From positions 126,844,650 through 126,908,649 of the forward strand of contig NC_080570.1 in assembly GCF_030247185.1 (NCBI RefSeq): a stretch of DNA of 64,000 nt, given 5' to 3'. A program made the translations under genes and the position numbers. Position 1 is the first letter of the stretch. Every line of letters begins with the position of its first letter. Shown in pieces: positions 44,435 through 56,718 of this stretch. The DNA comes from Malaya genurostris. Lineage: Eukaryota; Arthropoda; Insecta; Diptera; Culicidae. The notes beneath the pieces are model-generated. The model saw only the letters and a program-made list of their open reading frames with translations, was not told the origin of the DNA and did not search any database.

Positions 44435-46705
44435 AGGTATCGACCAGGGTTGATGACTGAAGTTCACCGAGAGCCATATGAGGTGGTAATCCAGCTTACG
44501 GCGACTATTAAAATACAAATAATGAGTTGTTCGCTGTGCTTCTCTTCTTCTTGTCCCATCCGGATTAGATTTAAGAACCATAGCCGCCCTATTTTAGATG
44601 TGGTTCTCCAAGCAGCTATTGCAATACGCCTCCATTTTCACTCTCCTTACGCCAACATAGTTCAGGTCTCGTGACCATAGAGAACAACCGGTCTAATGAG
44701 CGTTTTGTAGATGGTCAATTTCGTGCGGTGGCGTACTTTATTCGATGGAAGGGTTTTTCTGAGTCCAAAGTACGCACGATTCCCTGCCAAAATACGTCTC
44801 TGAATTTCTCTGCTGGTGTCATTATCGGCGATCAACAGTCAGCCCAAATACACAAACTCGTCAACCACTTCGAAATCGTCACCGTCTATCAATATTCGTG
44901 GTGCGAGGCGTAGTGTTTCTTGTCTAGAGCTTCCTCCTCTCGTGTATTTTGGTTTTTGGTGCAATTATGGGCAGTCCGATACACCTAGCTTCGGCTTTAA
45001 GTCCGATGGAATTTCGGAAGAGCGTCTTCGAATTACATCTTCCAAGGCAATATTAAACAAGGAGACAAGAGCGTCCATTATCTTAACGTAGTCCTCTTCA
45101 AGATTCGAAAGGACTCGAGAGCGTCCCAGATACTCGGTCATAGCACACCACTCTATCCAGCGTTGCTTTGACCAATCGCGTCAGTTTATCCGAAAAATAT
45201 GCATGATCTGCCATAGCTGTTCTCGGTAGATTGTGTCGTATGTCGCTTCGAGTTCACATTCTATTCACGACACTTCTGGAGAACTTCTCTTATCGCAAAT
45301 ATGGGATCCGCAGTGACACAGGCCTCAGAAAATCCTACTTGATACGGCCCTACGAATTCCGTACTTATTGGTGATAGACGACGGCAAAGGATTTGGAAGA
45401 GTACCTTGTAGGCGGCGTTCAGCAATCTAGCGTATCGCCCTTTTTGTAGACGGTACATACCACTCCATCCATCCATTCCTGCGGTAGAATCTTCTCCTCC
45501 CAAATATTAGATATCATCCAGTGCAGTGCTCTAGCTAGTGTCTCTCCTCCATGTTGGAGCAGCTCGACTGATAATTGGTCATTGGCCGCGGCTGTGTTGT
45601 TCTTCAGCTAATAGATCTTCTTACTTATCTCCGACAGATCAGGTGCTGAGAATCTTTCGTCGGCTGAGCGTGCACCCACATTGATTTCTGTATCGTTTTC
45701 TGTATGCCGTTTTTCGTTATTCAGACGTACGTCGTAGTACTGCTTCCATCTATCGATCCCCTCACGTTCGTTCGAGAGAAGGTTACCACTGGTATCTCTG
45801 CACATTTCGGTCGGTGGCCTCTACGTGAGTGGTTCACCTTTTCATTAAACTTCCGTGTTCTGTCTGTATCGTTCATCGTTGCATTCTTCTCTTCGACCAA
45901 TTGCTGGCATTCGTCTTCAAACCAGTCCTTTTCTCGGTTCGATAGCCTCGTACCTAGTACGGTTGGAGCAGTGTTACTTATGGTGAACCTTATATTCCTC
46001 CAACCATCTTCAATAGTCGCTGGACCAAGCTACTCTCTCGTTGGTAGCACTAGCTAGCTAGGCTGATGCGCGTATTTTTCGACAGTACGAACGCTACGTA
46101 GCTACTCGAGATTGTGCACCGTCGACAGTTTTGTTCGCAGCACAAACCGCGTCAAGAGGGTGGTCAGAATTGGCACAGTGGTAGGTGCGGACATTGACGA
46201 TGTCGGTGAAGAATCGTCCAGCCCATGAGAACGTGGTAGTTTTGGTTTTCCGTGTGTTAATCAGGTGATCTTAAGGTTGCTTTGTGGATATCTTTGCGGG
46301 AGAAGAAGGTGCTTCGGACTACCATTCCTCATAAAGGATACAGCAAAGCTCACGCATCGTTGGACGTTGTCGTTGGAAGCCATGTGCAGGCTCTCCAGCC
46401 CAGATCACTGACCTATACATTACTTCCCGGCCTTCTTGAACGTTCAAGTCGTTCAAGATGACGAGTTTTACATCCCGCCGTAAACAGCTGTCGTAGAATA
46501 CTTCTTTCTCTTCATCGGGTCACGTTTCATGTGGGCAATGCACGTTGATAATGCTGTAATTGAAGAAGCGGTCCTGTCACTGATTGGCCATGCTAATGCA
46601 TCTTGCCCATCAATACAAATCCAGTTCCTAACACACTGGTTGTGCCACAGCTCGATGCCCACTTTTCCAAACATTCTGAGCCGTCCGTCGGCTTTTGGCA
46701 CTTAC
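44435..46705 (-). pseudogene. RTE-clade non-LTR retrotransposon relic
   Basis: On the minus strand, from high to low coordinates, there are endonuclease remnants near 46700-46130 (GIELWHNQCVRN, then NVRTYHCANSDHP). The linker WFEDECQQLVEEKNATM, GIDRWKQYYDVRLNNE and the reverse transcriptase entry YARLLNAAYKVLFQILCRRL, VGPYQVGFSEA follow. The thumb and C-terminal part is near 44900-44680 (DDFEVVDEFVYLG, AGNRAYFGLRKTLPS, KLTIYKTLIRPVVLYGHET). The segment expected to hold the catalytic YADD is missing or unreadable near 45100-45240. Stops and frameshifts are many. The architecture matches RTE elements, such as JAM-type elements of mosquitoes; the clade name is from memory of motifs. Confidence 0.75.
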
Positions 46706-46717
46706 TAACGGGAGCGG

Positions 46718-46812
46718 GTCATTTCGCCGAATACCATTTCGCCGAATGACCCTTTCGGCGAAATTTCATTCGGCGAAATGGCTTTAGGTGAAACGGTTTC
46801 CGGCAAAATGAC
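46718..46812. repeat. Palindromic cluster of atttcgccgaat motifs
   Basis: Two direct copies of catttcgccgaat are followed by inverted copies (ttcggcgaaat, attcggcgaaatg). A decayed gtgaaacg/cggcaaaatgacc edge follows. The stretch could fold into a stem. Confidence 0.7.
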
Positions 46813-47989
46813 CCTGATTCCTTTCTTCATGTTGGCCATTCTATTCCGATGCGGAAATGTTTCGTCTCATTTAAACCTACTTCTATATGAGAGTCAGAAC
46901 CCAAACCACACACTAATCCCAAACTCAATGCAAGCACGGCTCGAGTTCATCGCTGTGTGCAAACTCATGTACAAATGGGAACATCTGTTCAAAATTTGCT
47001 AATAATTATTACTCACATTGACAAAAATAGTCCACACTGAACTAGCTTCAAGAAATGTACGCACAGTAATTTATTTGCACTGATTCGTTTTCACCCAATT
47101 TTTTGAAAAAAATGCGAAGCCTTCTATAAATATTCCTCACTGCCCACCGGTTGACCATTTCGAGTTCACTGCTAACTAGCACCCACTGGTGGGGACCACT
47201 TCGGGAATCACTTATTTGAACGGTTCTGAGATCTGTTATTAACAATAAAAATCCAATCAATTATTTTTGTTTCGATCAGTGTTGGTGATTGCCGAAAATT
47301 TGACAGAAGCAGCTCGATTTTTATCTATATTGTATACAACATTTTCAATCCGGTAGAAGATGCTACAAGAACTCGAGTCTCTCAATGCATGAACCGCGAG
47401 AGAAATTTTCTACATTTCTTTGCTCCACTTCATACTCTGAGTATTTCACGGCCCTTCAAAAAATTACAGTCTGATAGTTATGGTGCTGTGTGGAATTTAC
47501 CAAGAGAGAATCGCAAGTTGACAATTATCGCAGAAAGTCGAATCGATGATTCAACTGGATGATTGTCATACTAGGTTGCCATATTTCAAAACCCTTGTGT
47601 GGGGCATTCACAGACATTTTCATAGACACAACTTATACAAAGGTTATATGCACATAGTTAAAATAAGCGGCAATAGTAAAATGATTCTATCTCAATTATC
47701 AACTGCCTATATAGAACCGGATCGCGAAACGAGAATAAGCGACCGTTTGTTGCTTCAGAGAGAATCCCCACAGCAGCAAGCTAACCTTTAATTCTCAGAC
47801 AGGTAATCGAGAGTAATTCGCTCTCGCACTGGTGTCTATTTGAACCATAACGTTTAAATGAACCATACTGTTTTTTTTTTGTTGCTGCGATGATATCCGT
47901 CTCTCTTCGATGGCCCTTATTGAATCGTGTGAAGAGCTGCGAGTGAGCGTTCTTTGATACGATAAAAGCCATCCTTGGTTTCGATTATA
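46813..47989. other. Anonymous DNA
   Basis: No gene, transposon or clear repeat was recognised. Confidence 0.3.
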
Positions 47990-48120
47990 GCGGTTTCTAC
48001 CTTTTCGGGCCAGAAAAATTTTCTAACCCTACGTGCGGGTTCGGGATTAGAACCCAGGTGGGCTGTGTCTCAAACATAAGACTTTTTAGCGTTTAGCATC
48101 TGAAGTCGTGTTAAATAAAT
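47990..48120 (-). mobile_element. tRNA-derived SINE, minus strand
   Basis: On the minus strand, gatgctaaacgctaaaaag is followed by acctgggttctaatcccgaa, with a box-B-like ggttctaatcc (48043-48054). Then comes cccgcacgtagggttagaaa, a body that resembles Feilai-type mosquito SINEs. No functional tRNA fold is apparent. Confidence 0.5.
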
Positions 48121-49108
48121 TAATGAAAAGAAACACACAATTTGTGATGATTGATTTAAGACTCCGGACTCCGAAGAATTTGCACTTTATTTGATATATT
48201 GCGTTGGTAGAAATATTTCGGTACCTCTTTCGGCTTCCGTCGACTTTCTTCCCAAAGCACCAATTGGACAGGAGCTACTTTACTTGATGTAAGATCATCA
48301 CATTAGCTCGTCATTTTTAACGATTCCCAGACCGCACTGACTCAACTGCAGTACAGACTGGCAGACTGTTTTCCTTCGTCATACTGGCAGCAAAAACACC
48401 GAAAACAAAACAAAACAAAAAAAAATACGCAAGCAAAACACAAATCTCATCATAAATATGCATACTTAGTGTAGTGCAGGAATAAATATGACGCTTAGCT
48501 TGGCTGGCTGTCTCGGAAACGACGAGAACCGAGAGCAAGGTCACGCGGGTCTGTGGAACAAAACACTGCAAGCAGAGCTCGGATGTTTTTGTTCTGTCTC
48601 CCCGAGGATAGCGCGTGGGATGGGAACCGAAGTCTGTCTCAATCTCCGTTCAGTGATTCTGCAAAGGCATGAGATTCTTTGTAATAACATACCGAACTGT
48701 TTGTGTAAGAGATATTCATATTTTGGCTACCCGTCTGTTTTGTCACAAAACGGTTTCAATTACATAAACGGCATCGCGATTGATGACGGCAGAAAACTGC
48801 CAAGAACGTGCCATCGCTCTGTCAGTTGGGGCGGAGGGGCTCCGATGATGAGTTGTTGAGTACGGAAATAATAACGACTTGGTTGAGGGGAGCGGTGGTA
48901 CAACAATACCAAACAGGATGCCGGATCAACACGATAACAGACGGATTACACATAGGGCAGAATTGTAGCACACCACAGTACGGCAAAATCATTCAAGTGC
49001 AGAAAACTAGGACAGCATTTTGTCCTGAATCACATTTGAAATGAAAAGGTTCGCTTCAAATGAAATAGTTTTTTTTCTGCATAAAGTGTCATTTGTATGT
49101 TCTTTAAA
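48121..49108. other. Anonymous DNA with one unassigned frame
   Basis: A 123-codon plus frame at 48488-48859 (starting MTLSLAGCLGNDENRE, ending near SWGGGAPMMSC) has no domain that I recognise and no supporting context. The rest is unassigned. Confidence 0.3.
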
Positions 49109-49640
49109 ATGGCATCGAAGCAGAAAGAGCAACGCGTCAAAATTTTGCTTGTGCATCACGAAAAATCACACTATTCCCGCACCAAGTAGGCGAATATGGT
49201 CCAATCACGATTGTCGGAGAAAGTTCGTCGATAGTCATGAAGACTGGATAAGAAGAAATGAAATGACAAATCAAACGGAATTCCCAATTCTCCGTCCGAG
49301 GTGTCACCTGCACTCGGGGAGCGTCGTCTACAGTTGTTCATCGAACAGACAAACGAACCGGAAAAAATGTAATCATTGGTCAAGGTAATCGCCCAGAGTT
49401 CTATCGCGGATGTGTAGCTTCGTGGATACGAACATTGTACGACAACTGGAAGAACAAAGATGACAGAGATTTTAGAACACATTAAGCTGTCGAGATACGC
49501 AAAACATACCTTGTGTGACAGGTCATCTGTTCCTGTGGCTTGAGGAGTGAGATTCACAATCCTACCGGGAATTCATGTGGAGGAGTGCAAAGAAAAAAGT
49601 TTCCCGTTCTATTTTGGTCGGAGTTGGCATTTTGTCATTA
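49109..49640 (+). pseudogene. DD37-type IS630-Tc1/mariner transposase relic
   Basis: The ATG at 49109 opens MASKQKEQRVKILLVHHEK, like the start of DD37-type mosquito transposases, with a stop soon after SRTK. Near 49525-49640 the fragments IHVEECKEK and FPVLFWSELAFCHYGK match the family's IYxEECL and LFWPDLASCHY motifs. Here the proline and second aspartate read SE. The middle, with the first aspartate, is not recognisable. The terminal repeats were not found. Confidence 0.55.
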
Positions 49641-49849
49641 TGGCAAAATAACGTCATAATGTCATATCTTTTGAACTTCCCTAGATAAATGGCTGACAGT
49701 GCTCCGAACGAAATGGTTACTGTATCTCAACCAGGCACGCTTTATTAGAACCTACGTAAGGAAAAAATATCTTCGTCTAAGCTAATCTTTTTCGTTCAAT
49801 TGCGAATCATTACGATTTTCAGCCCAGCTGTGACGTTTTTCCTCACGAG

Positions 49850-50098
49850 TTGAGCTAAGCAGCGATTTCAATCTACCAAAAACTGTTCCTCCTGGTTTGT
49901 CAAATTCACAAAGCAATCCAGGAACTAGCACAAGACAAGACAATAATCCAGTGGGCTCCGTTTCACATTCACCAACTGAAGTTTTCTGAACCTCTAAAGA
50001 CTATCATAACGGCATTCCTTCCAATAGCTAGAACTTTTTTGAAACAGTTATCAGCTCAATGGCCAGCTCTCTCAGGTTTTGTATCATTTGATGGATAA
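49850..50098 (+). pseudogene. I-clade ORF1 C-terminal remnant
   Basis: Two frames are visible. FNLPKTVPPGLSNSQSNPG lies near 49868. After a frameshift comes LPIARTFLKQLSAQWPALSG with VSFDG and stop (50096-50098), which resembles the end of ORF1 in mosquito I-type elements. The zinc-knuckle region is not seen. The stop overlaps the ORF2 start in atggataa. Confidence 0.5.
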
Positions 50099-53000
50099 TT
50101 TTTCTTCCGCCGCAAATGATCCAATCACTGTCCTGCAGTGGAATTGTCGAAGCATCATGCCAAAACTTGATTCATTTAAAGTTTTGTTGCATAGTCAAAT
50201 ATGTGATGTATTTGCTTTGTGCGAAACATGACTTACATCAAACATAGCCTCAAATTTTAATGACTTTAACATTATTCGTCTCGATAGAGATTCTCCGTAT
50301 GGTGGAGTGCTTTTAGGAATTAAGAAATGTTATTCCTTTTATAGATTAAACATTCCTTCGACTTCTAGTATAGAAGTTGTTGCTTGTCAAATAAACATTG
50401 AAGGAAAGGATATTTTCATTGTTTCGGTATATATTCCTCCAAGAGCTCAAGTCGGACAACGACAGCTTAATGAAATGGTCGAAGCCCTCCCTGCTCCACG
50501 ATTGATTCTGGGAGATTTCAATTCGCACGGAATGATGTGGGGTTCCGTTTACAATGATAGCAGATCATCTTTAATACAAAACATTTGTGACAATTTTAGC
50601 ATGACGGTATTAAATATGGGTAGCATGACACGGATCCCAAGACCTCCTGCACGCCCAAGTGCATTAGATCTATCTCTTTGCTCAACATCAATTCGACTAG
50701 ATTGCACCTGGAAAATATTGCCTGATTTATCATTTACCAATCATCATCTCAATTAGCTGTAACAAATGTATTGCTAATTCAGCTAGTATTCCATATGATT
50801 TGACAAAAAATATCGACTGGATTAAATACCAAAGTAGAATCTCTAGTATTTTGAATTCAATGGAAGAGCTCCCTCCACTTGAAGAATATGACTTCCTCAT
50901 TTGTTCGATTCTGGAGGCAGCAGAACAATCCCAAACTAAACGCTTTCCTGGGCCAACGACTAACAGAAGGCCTCCCAACCCCTGGTGGGACAAAGAGTGC
51001 TCAGAGGCTAAACTCGCAAAACAAAATGCTTGCAAGACGTTTCTAAAACGGGGAGGAGGAACTCCTCAGAATTTTGAAAAACTTATGGTTTTAGAAACCA
51101 AGTACAAGAGCATACTTCGAGCCAAAAAATGTAGCTATTGGAGACATTTTGTCGAAGGTTTGTCAAGAGAAACCTCAATGAGCACTCTTTGGAATACGGC
51201 CAGACGAATGAGGAATCGTAACGTAGGAAATGAGAGTGATGAATACTCGAATCAATGGATATTTGATTTTACGAGGAAAGTTTGTCCAGATTCTGTTCCT
51301 ACGCATAGCATGATTAGGGAGTCTACTCCAAATGATGATTCCATTGATAGACCCTTTTCAATGATGGAATTTTCCATAGCACTCATGTCTTGTAACAATA
51401 ATGCTCCTGGGTTGGACAGAATTAAATTCAACTTGGTGAAGAATCTGCCCGACCTCGCAGAAAGACGTTTGTTGGAATTGTTCAACAAGTTTCTTGAGCA
51501 AAATATTGTTCCACTTGACTGGAGGCAAGTGAAAGTTATCGCCATTCAAAAGCCGGGGAAACCAGCTTCCAATCACAACTCATATAGACCCATTGCGATG
51601 TTGTCCTGCATCAGAAAATTGTTCGCAAAAAATTATTCTACGACGTCTCGACACTTGGGTCGAGACGAACGGTCTGTTGTCAGATACTCAGTTTGGCTTC
51701 CGTAGGAATAAAGGGACGAATGATTACCTTGCATTACTTTGGTCTGACATCCAAATTGCCCTCGCTCAAAAGCAACAAATGGCATCTGTATTTTTAGACA
51801 TTAAAGGAGCATTTGATTCAGTTTCCATTGATGTTCTTTCAGACAAGCTCCACCAACATGGACTCCCAGCGGTTATAAATAATTATCTGCACAACCTTTT
51901 GTCAGAGAAACGCATGCATTTTTCACATGGCGATTTGGCAACATTCAGAATTAGCTACATGGGTCTACCGCAAGGCTCATGCCTCAGTCCGCTCCTTTAT
52001 AATTTTTACGTGAATGACATTGACAACTGTCTTGTAACCCCATGTACACTAAGACAATTGGCAGATGATGGCGTAGTTTCAGTTACTGCACCCAAAGCTA
52101 TTGATCTGCAAAAACCATTGCAAGAAACCTTAGATAACTTGTCAGTTTGGGCTGTTCATCTTGGTATCGAATTCTCTGCGGAGAAAACAGAGCTGGTCGT
52201 CTTTTCAAGAAAGCATGATCCAGCGCAGCTTCAGATTCATATTATGGGAAGAATGATCCAACAGGTTTTGACTTTCAAATACCTTGGGGTTTGATTCCAA
52301 ATGCACGTGGGGAGGACACATTAGGTATCTGATAACAAAATGCCAGCAAAGAGTAAATTTTCTTCGAACGATAACAGGGTCTTGGTGGGGTGCTCATCCG
52401 GAAGATCTATTAAAATTGTATCAGACAACGATACTTTCAGTGATGGAATATGGATGCGTTTGCTTTCGTTCCGCTGCAAACTCTCATATTATCAAATTAG
52501 GGAGAATTTAATATCGTTGTTTGCGAATTGCCTAAGGCTGCATGCATTCAACACATACAATGAGTCTTGAAGTTCTGGTGGGAGTTCTTCCATTGAAAGA
52601 TCGATTTTGGGAGCTTTCATCACGCCTGCTAATAAGATGTGAGGTGCTGAATTGGTAATTAATAATTTCGAACGACTAGTCGAGCTTCGATCTCAAACAA
52701 AATTCATGACAGTATATTTTAACCATATGTCACAGGAAATCAACCCTTCAAGATATATTCCTATCCATGTCAGCCTCCTAAATGCCCCTGACTCAACTTT
52801 ATTTTTCGACACATCCATGCAGCGCGAAGTTCGTGGAATCCCGGATCACCTACGCTCGTTGGAAATCCCAAAAATATTTTCAAGTAAGTTCAGGCATATT
52901 GACTCTGAGAAAATGTTTTACACGGACGGATCGCGAATTGAAGAAGCGACAGGGTTTGGTATGTTCAACATTAATGTTTCGGCCTCATTCAAGTTTCAAG

Positions 53001-53270
53001 AACCTGCATCTGTTTATGTAGCAGAGTTAGCAGCAGTTCAATATAGTTTGAGTGTAATCGTCACATTATCTCCAAACCATTATTTTCTCTTCACAGATAG
53101 TCTGAGTGCAATTGAAGCCATTCGCTCAAACGCTGCTGGCAACAATGAACCGTTTATTTATCAAATCACAATAGTTTGGGTCCCGGCTCATTGCTTCATT
53201 CCAGGCAATGAAAGAGTCGATATTTTAGCCAAACGTGGTGCTATTGAGGGTGAAATTTACGAGAGACCGT
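50091..53270 (+). pseudogene. I-clade ORF2: endonuclease, reverse transcriptase and RNase H, broken
   Basis: The start is ATG at 50091 (MDNFSSAANDPITVLQWNCRS), overlapping the ORF1 stop. The endonuclease runs to about 50740. It has a TGA at 50229 where the family has tryptophan (CET-W-LT), then IFIVSVYIPP, LILGDFNSHGMMWGS and SALDLSLCS. A frameshift near 50740 leads to the linker (NIDWIKYQ, PPNPWWDKEC) and reverse transcriptase entry motifs. Another near 51625 leads to VFLDIKGAFDSV, GLPQGSCLSPLLYNFYVND and the catalytic LADDGVV. The thumb at 52284-52511 is in a third frame. RNase H at 52910-53250 keeps FYTDGS, VAELAAV, FTDSLSAIEA and HCFIPGNERVD. Homology ends at IYERP near 53270, so the C-terminus is lost. 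Confidence 0.85.
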
Positions 53271-53326
53271 ATTGTGGATGCCACGGCGAAGAAAAACTTA
53301 TGTATATTGCCTATGAAATAAACGTA

Positions 53327-53990
53327 ACACATGGATCAATAAGTCCCGAGACTAAAGCAGAGATGGCGCTCGTAGTAAACCAGTAACCACGTCTTTCTAG
53401 AGTATTAACATTTGCTTGAAACGGGTCAAAATTTTAAGTCGATCCGACCAGAAACAGCTGAGTTATCGAGGTTGAAGTAAAGTCGTTTTGTAGTTTGTTT
53501 AAAAAATGGAAAAAACCGAGTTTCGTGTTTTGATAAAACATTGTTTTTTATTTATTATATTTATTTTTATTTTTTATTTTTATTTATTGATTCGCCGAGT
53601 TTAAACGTTGTCGTACCGACACAAATGACGCGTTACACCGGAAAATGTGAGTCAAGTGACAAAAATTATAATGAAAGATCGTAAAGTGAAGCTCCGTGAG
53701 ATTGCTGAGATGACACAGATATCATATGGAAGTGTATTTACTATCCTTCATGGAAAATTGAGCATGAAAAAGGTTTTTTCCAAGTGGGTGCCGCGATTGC
53801 TTCCGATGGAACAAAATGCACCAACAAGATTTGGCTCAAATGAGGAGGTCATCACTGAAACTGAAGCTTTTTTTGAAGCGAAAGATAAATTTTTTTATAA
53901 ACATGGTATTGAAAAATTGGAAAAACGTTGGATCCATTGTATCACCCTAAAAGGTGATTATGTTGATGAATAAAAAAAAAATTTGCAAAA
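53327..53990 (+). mobile_element. Internally deleted mariner
   Basis: The left end after a TA is acacatggatcaataagtcc, followed by mariner-like leader phrases (agagatggcgctcgtagtaa, aaacagctgagttatcgagg). The transposase start and end are both present, but the middle is gone. I did not find the matching right TIR; homology fades near 53990. Confidence 0.65.
53506..53973 (+). pseudogene. Mariner transposase, central half deleted
   Basis: The start MEKTEFRVLIKHCF at 53506 is followed by an AT-rich stretch with stops. The frame at 53647-53973 then has VKLREIAEMTQISYGSVFTI, FSKWVPRLLPMEQ and, directly fused, a C-terminal part RFGSNEEVITETEAFFEAKD to GDYVDE. The catalytic core with all three aspartates is missing. 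It is a relative of the complete element at 43130 but clearly another copy or subfamily. Confidence 0.75.
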
Positions 53991-56419
53991 AAATGTTGTT
54001 ATTTATGAGAAAAAAATTCAGGAAGCCAAATTGATTCCTTGAAGTTTCTGATTGGAAGCCATTTTTGTGCAAATAACAGTTACAGATTAACTACGCTTTG
54101 AGAATAACATAGACAAAAGTTTTTTTTAATTCGATCCTGAGTCAAATCGTTTTATTTGATCCTATTTTGACACCTTTTAACGTCATATACCTTACGTTTC
54201 GTTTATAGCTAGTCAGTGCATAACAGTTTTCGATGAACTGGTACGCCACTCAACAGTTCAACAAAAACCGCTAAGTAGACATAGAATATCCACTATTTGC
54301 AGAACACTTTATTAGTTTGCGCCGAGGTGCAAGTATCTTCGCTGACGTGCCAAACGTAAACAAATTTCAGCTTATACTAACCGATGCAAGCAGTGATCAT
54401 TTAGGGGTTAACCAATATTTGTGCATAGGACAATTTTTAAATACTTTATATTTCGTCTTCAACATTTGAATTTTTGTTTTGAATATCACCTCTATAATAA
54501 AAGTATTGTTTATTTTTATAGAAATAATGATTTTTAGTAGATATGAAAAATCCTTATAATTCTTCGTGATTCGCTTAGATCCGAATCAGTTTTTAGCTTT
54601 TGCAGTGCATGCGAGAAGTTCATTACTCATCATCATTGTCAACCGCGGACTTGAATTGCGTTGGTTTGCACGCACGCACACCCGAACTCTTTGCGTCTTC
54701 TTGCCGACATGTGCCGGCAAAATGATGAACGATGATAATCCACAACCAGTCGAGATATCATTTCTCACGCACCCCCGTCGTCGGTAGTGGGTAAGGTCAA
54801 ACGTCAAACTTCTGGGTGTGGCAACTTTTCACCAGTCATGCAACCACCTTTTTTTTTTTTGTTTTCGCAACCCGGCTTTTGCCACGTAACAGCAGCAGCA
54901 GCAGTGGATGAGTTCCGAGATCACTAAAATGAAATTGTTGCTCCGGTGAGTCCTCACTAGTCAAAGCAGGCCTAGATCCCTTGACATAACAACTACCATA
55001 ACTGGAGAGAATGTTTATTCAAATATGCAAAAAAAAAACGCCGGCAATTCCCCGATTGCACCAACGAAACCCAACCCAGCAAGAAGAAAACTCGAAATCG
55101 CCGGATGAATGTTTTATTCCTCCCCGGTGGGAATCTGATTTATATCGTCCCATCTAGTCCTTGTTTTGACTTTTCGCCATCGGCCGGCCATGATCAGTAA
55201 CCGGCCTTTTGTGAGACCCCCCCCCCCCCCCTTCCGATCCATTCGAACTGCCCCGGGGCTCTCTCCGTACGAGACGAACGCCCTGCCGGGTTGTATTTAA
55301 GTAACAACATACAAACCCCGACTTGTGACCTACGCTGACCGGCACTTTTCCGCCGGCAGCCCCCGCTGTTTCTTCGTACTGCGCAAAGGTCAAACGTGGT
55401 CCTGCGGTGCTGTCAAACAGAGAGAGAAAAAAAAATCCCGAATCGGTTGTAGTTGTCTTCCGGTGCCGATTATAATCACTTTAGTGAAGATGAAAGAATG
55501 CCCGAAATAATTCTGCACCGGTCAGCGGTAGGCTCGGGCCCGGATCCTGTCAGTAGGCCAGTGGGACATTACCGAAATTAGATTCTAAATTTGTAATTTT
55601 CGTTCAAAGTTGATGGCCGTGCGGGTCGTTCGGTTGTTTTTTTTGTTCGTCTGTAAACGAGCTGAATTATGCAGGCTGCTTTGATGGGATTCATTCCACT
55701 TCGCACACGTGACACGTGTAAACAAGTTCAATTCCAGTTTCATTTATTCAGTGGAAGATGATTCCACTCAACAGTGACTTCTTTTCAAGGTGGCTTTTAG
55801 ATAATCGGTGTCACGCTTTGGGACTGCTTTACCCTTCTGAACGGAGCGTAAATCTTCTCCTAGAACAGATTGGAGCTGATTTCCGGCTAGGATTTTATCG
55901 TACTGGTCCGGCTAGCTAGCTGACACTATTATTGCCTTTCCTTCACCAGGAAAACCGTACCATCCTCGAGGGGCAGTTTCGGTCGTTTCGACCCTTGTCA
56001 ATTATGGCTCTGCTTTGCATGTTGGTGCAACACCGCCTGGGACATGGCATAAGTTTGAAGCTCGTTATAGTATTAAAAACAAGTTACTGATTTACGACTT
56101 TCTCCGAACTTTTGATATGTTAGATCATACCCAATTAGCTTGATAATGGAGCTCTACGGAACTGGTCAAGCCAGTAATCGGATGTCTGACGAGGGGAGTC
56201 TCAAGTTTGTCTAGGAAATATTTCAACCGATACAAACAACCGGAGAATTTCATAGTTTTAAAAAAATCTTTTTTTACATTGGAATGTACGTTTGTCTGCG
56301 AGGGGGGTATGGGAGGGCTTAATATTAAAGTCTACGTAGTTTTATAACTATTTTTAAAAGTTTTCAAGAACAGTCGCGTACAGCTCTTGGCTCCTGGAAT
56401 TTTTTTTCTGGCTACCTAG
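53991..56419. other. Anonymous DNA, GC-richer from 54.6 to 56.0 kb
   Basis: No transposon or known gene was found. Simple sequence features include (AGC)n near 54891-54905 and a run of 15 C at 55217-55231. Open frames are short and unassigned. It may be single-copy host DNA. Confidence 0.35.
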
Positions 56420-56429
56420 AGTTTCATTG

Positions 56430-56700
56430 ATTCAAGACTTCAGTCTTTTTCAAGACTACCTGAATCACTAACAGTCTTTTTAAAGACTAACAATTAGTCA
56501 GCCTTTCTCAAGGCTATACAAAGAGTGATATTTGAGTGACTAAGAAATTAATCAACCTTTTTTAAGGCTAGCTATTCAAAGAACTATTCTTCCAAATAAT
56601 CAGTCTTTATTAAGACTACCATAAAATCAGTCTTTATCAAGACTTTTCCAAACGAGGAGTCTAAACGAAGACTAATTTAGCCTAGTTAATTTAATTTAAA
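56430..56700 (+). promoter_or_regulatory. Jockey leader with a row of short stem-loops
   Basis: At least five short palindromes of one type occur: agtctttttcaagact (56442), agtctttttaaagact (56473), agcctttctcaaggct (near 56499), agtctttattaagact (near 56600) and agtctttatcaagact (near 56629). A partial unit lies between them. They precede ORF1 of the Jockey element. Jockey elements use internal promoters in the leader; a role for these hairpins is inference. Confidence 0.6.
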
Positions 56701-56718
56701 ATTTCATTCATTTCAAAA

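Noticed and set aside
48488..48859. 123-codon hypothetical gene
   Set aside because: No recognisable motif, and it overlaps other random frames in anonymous DNA.
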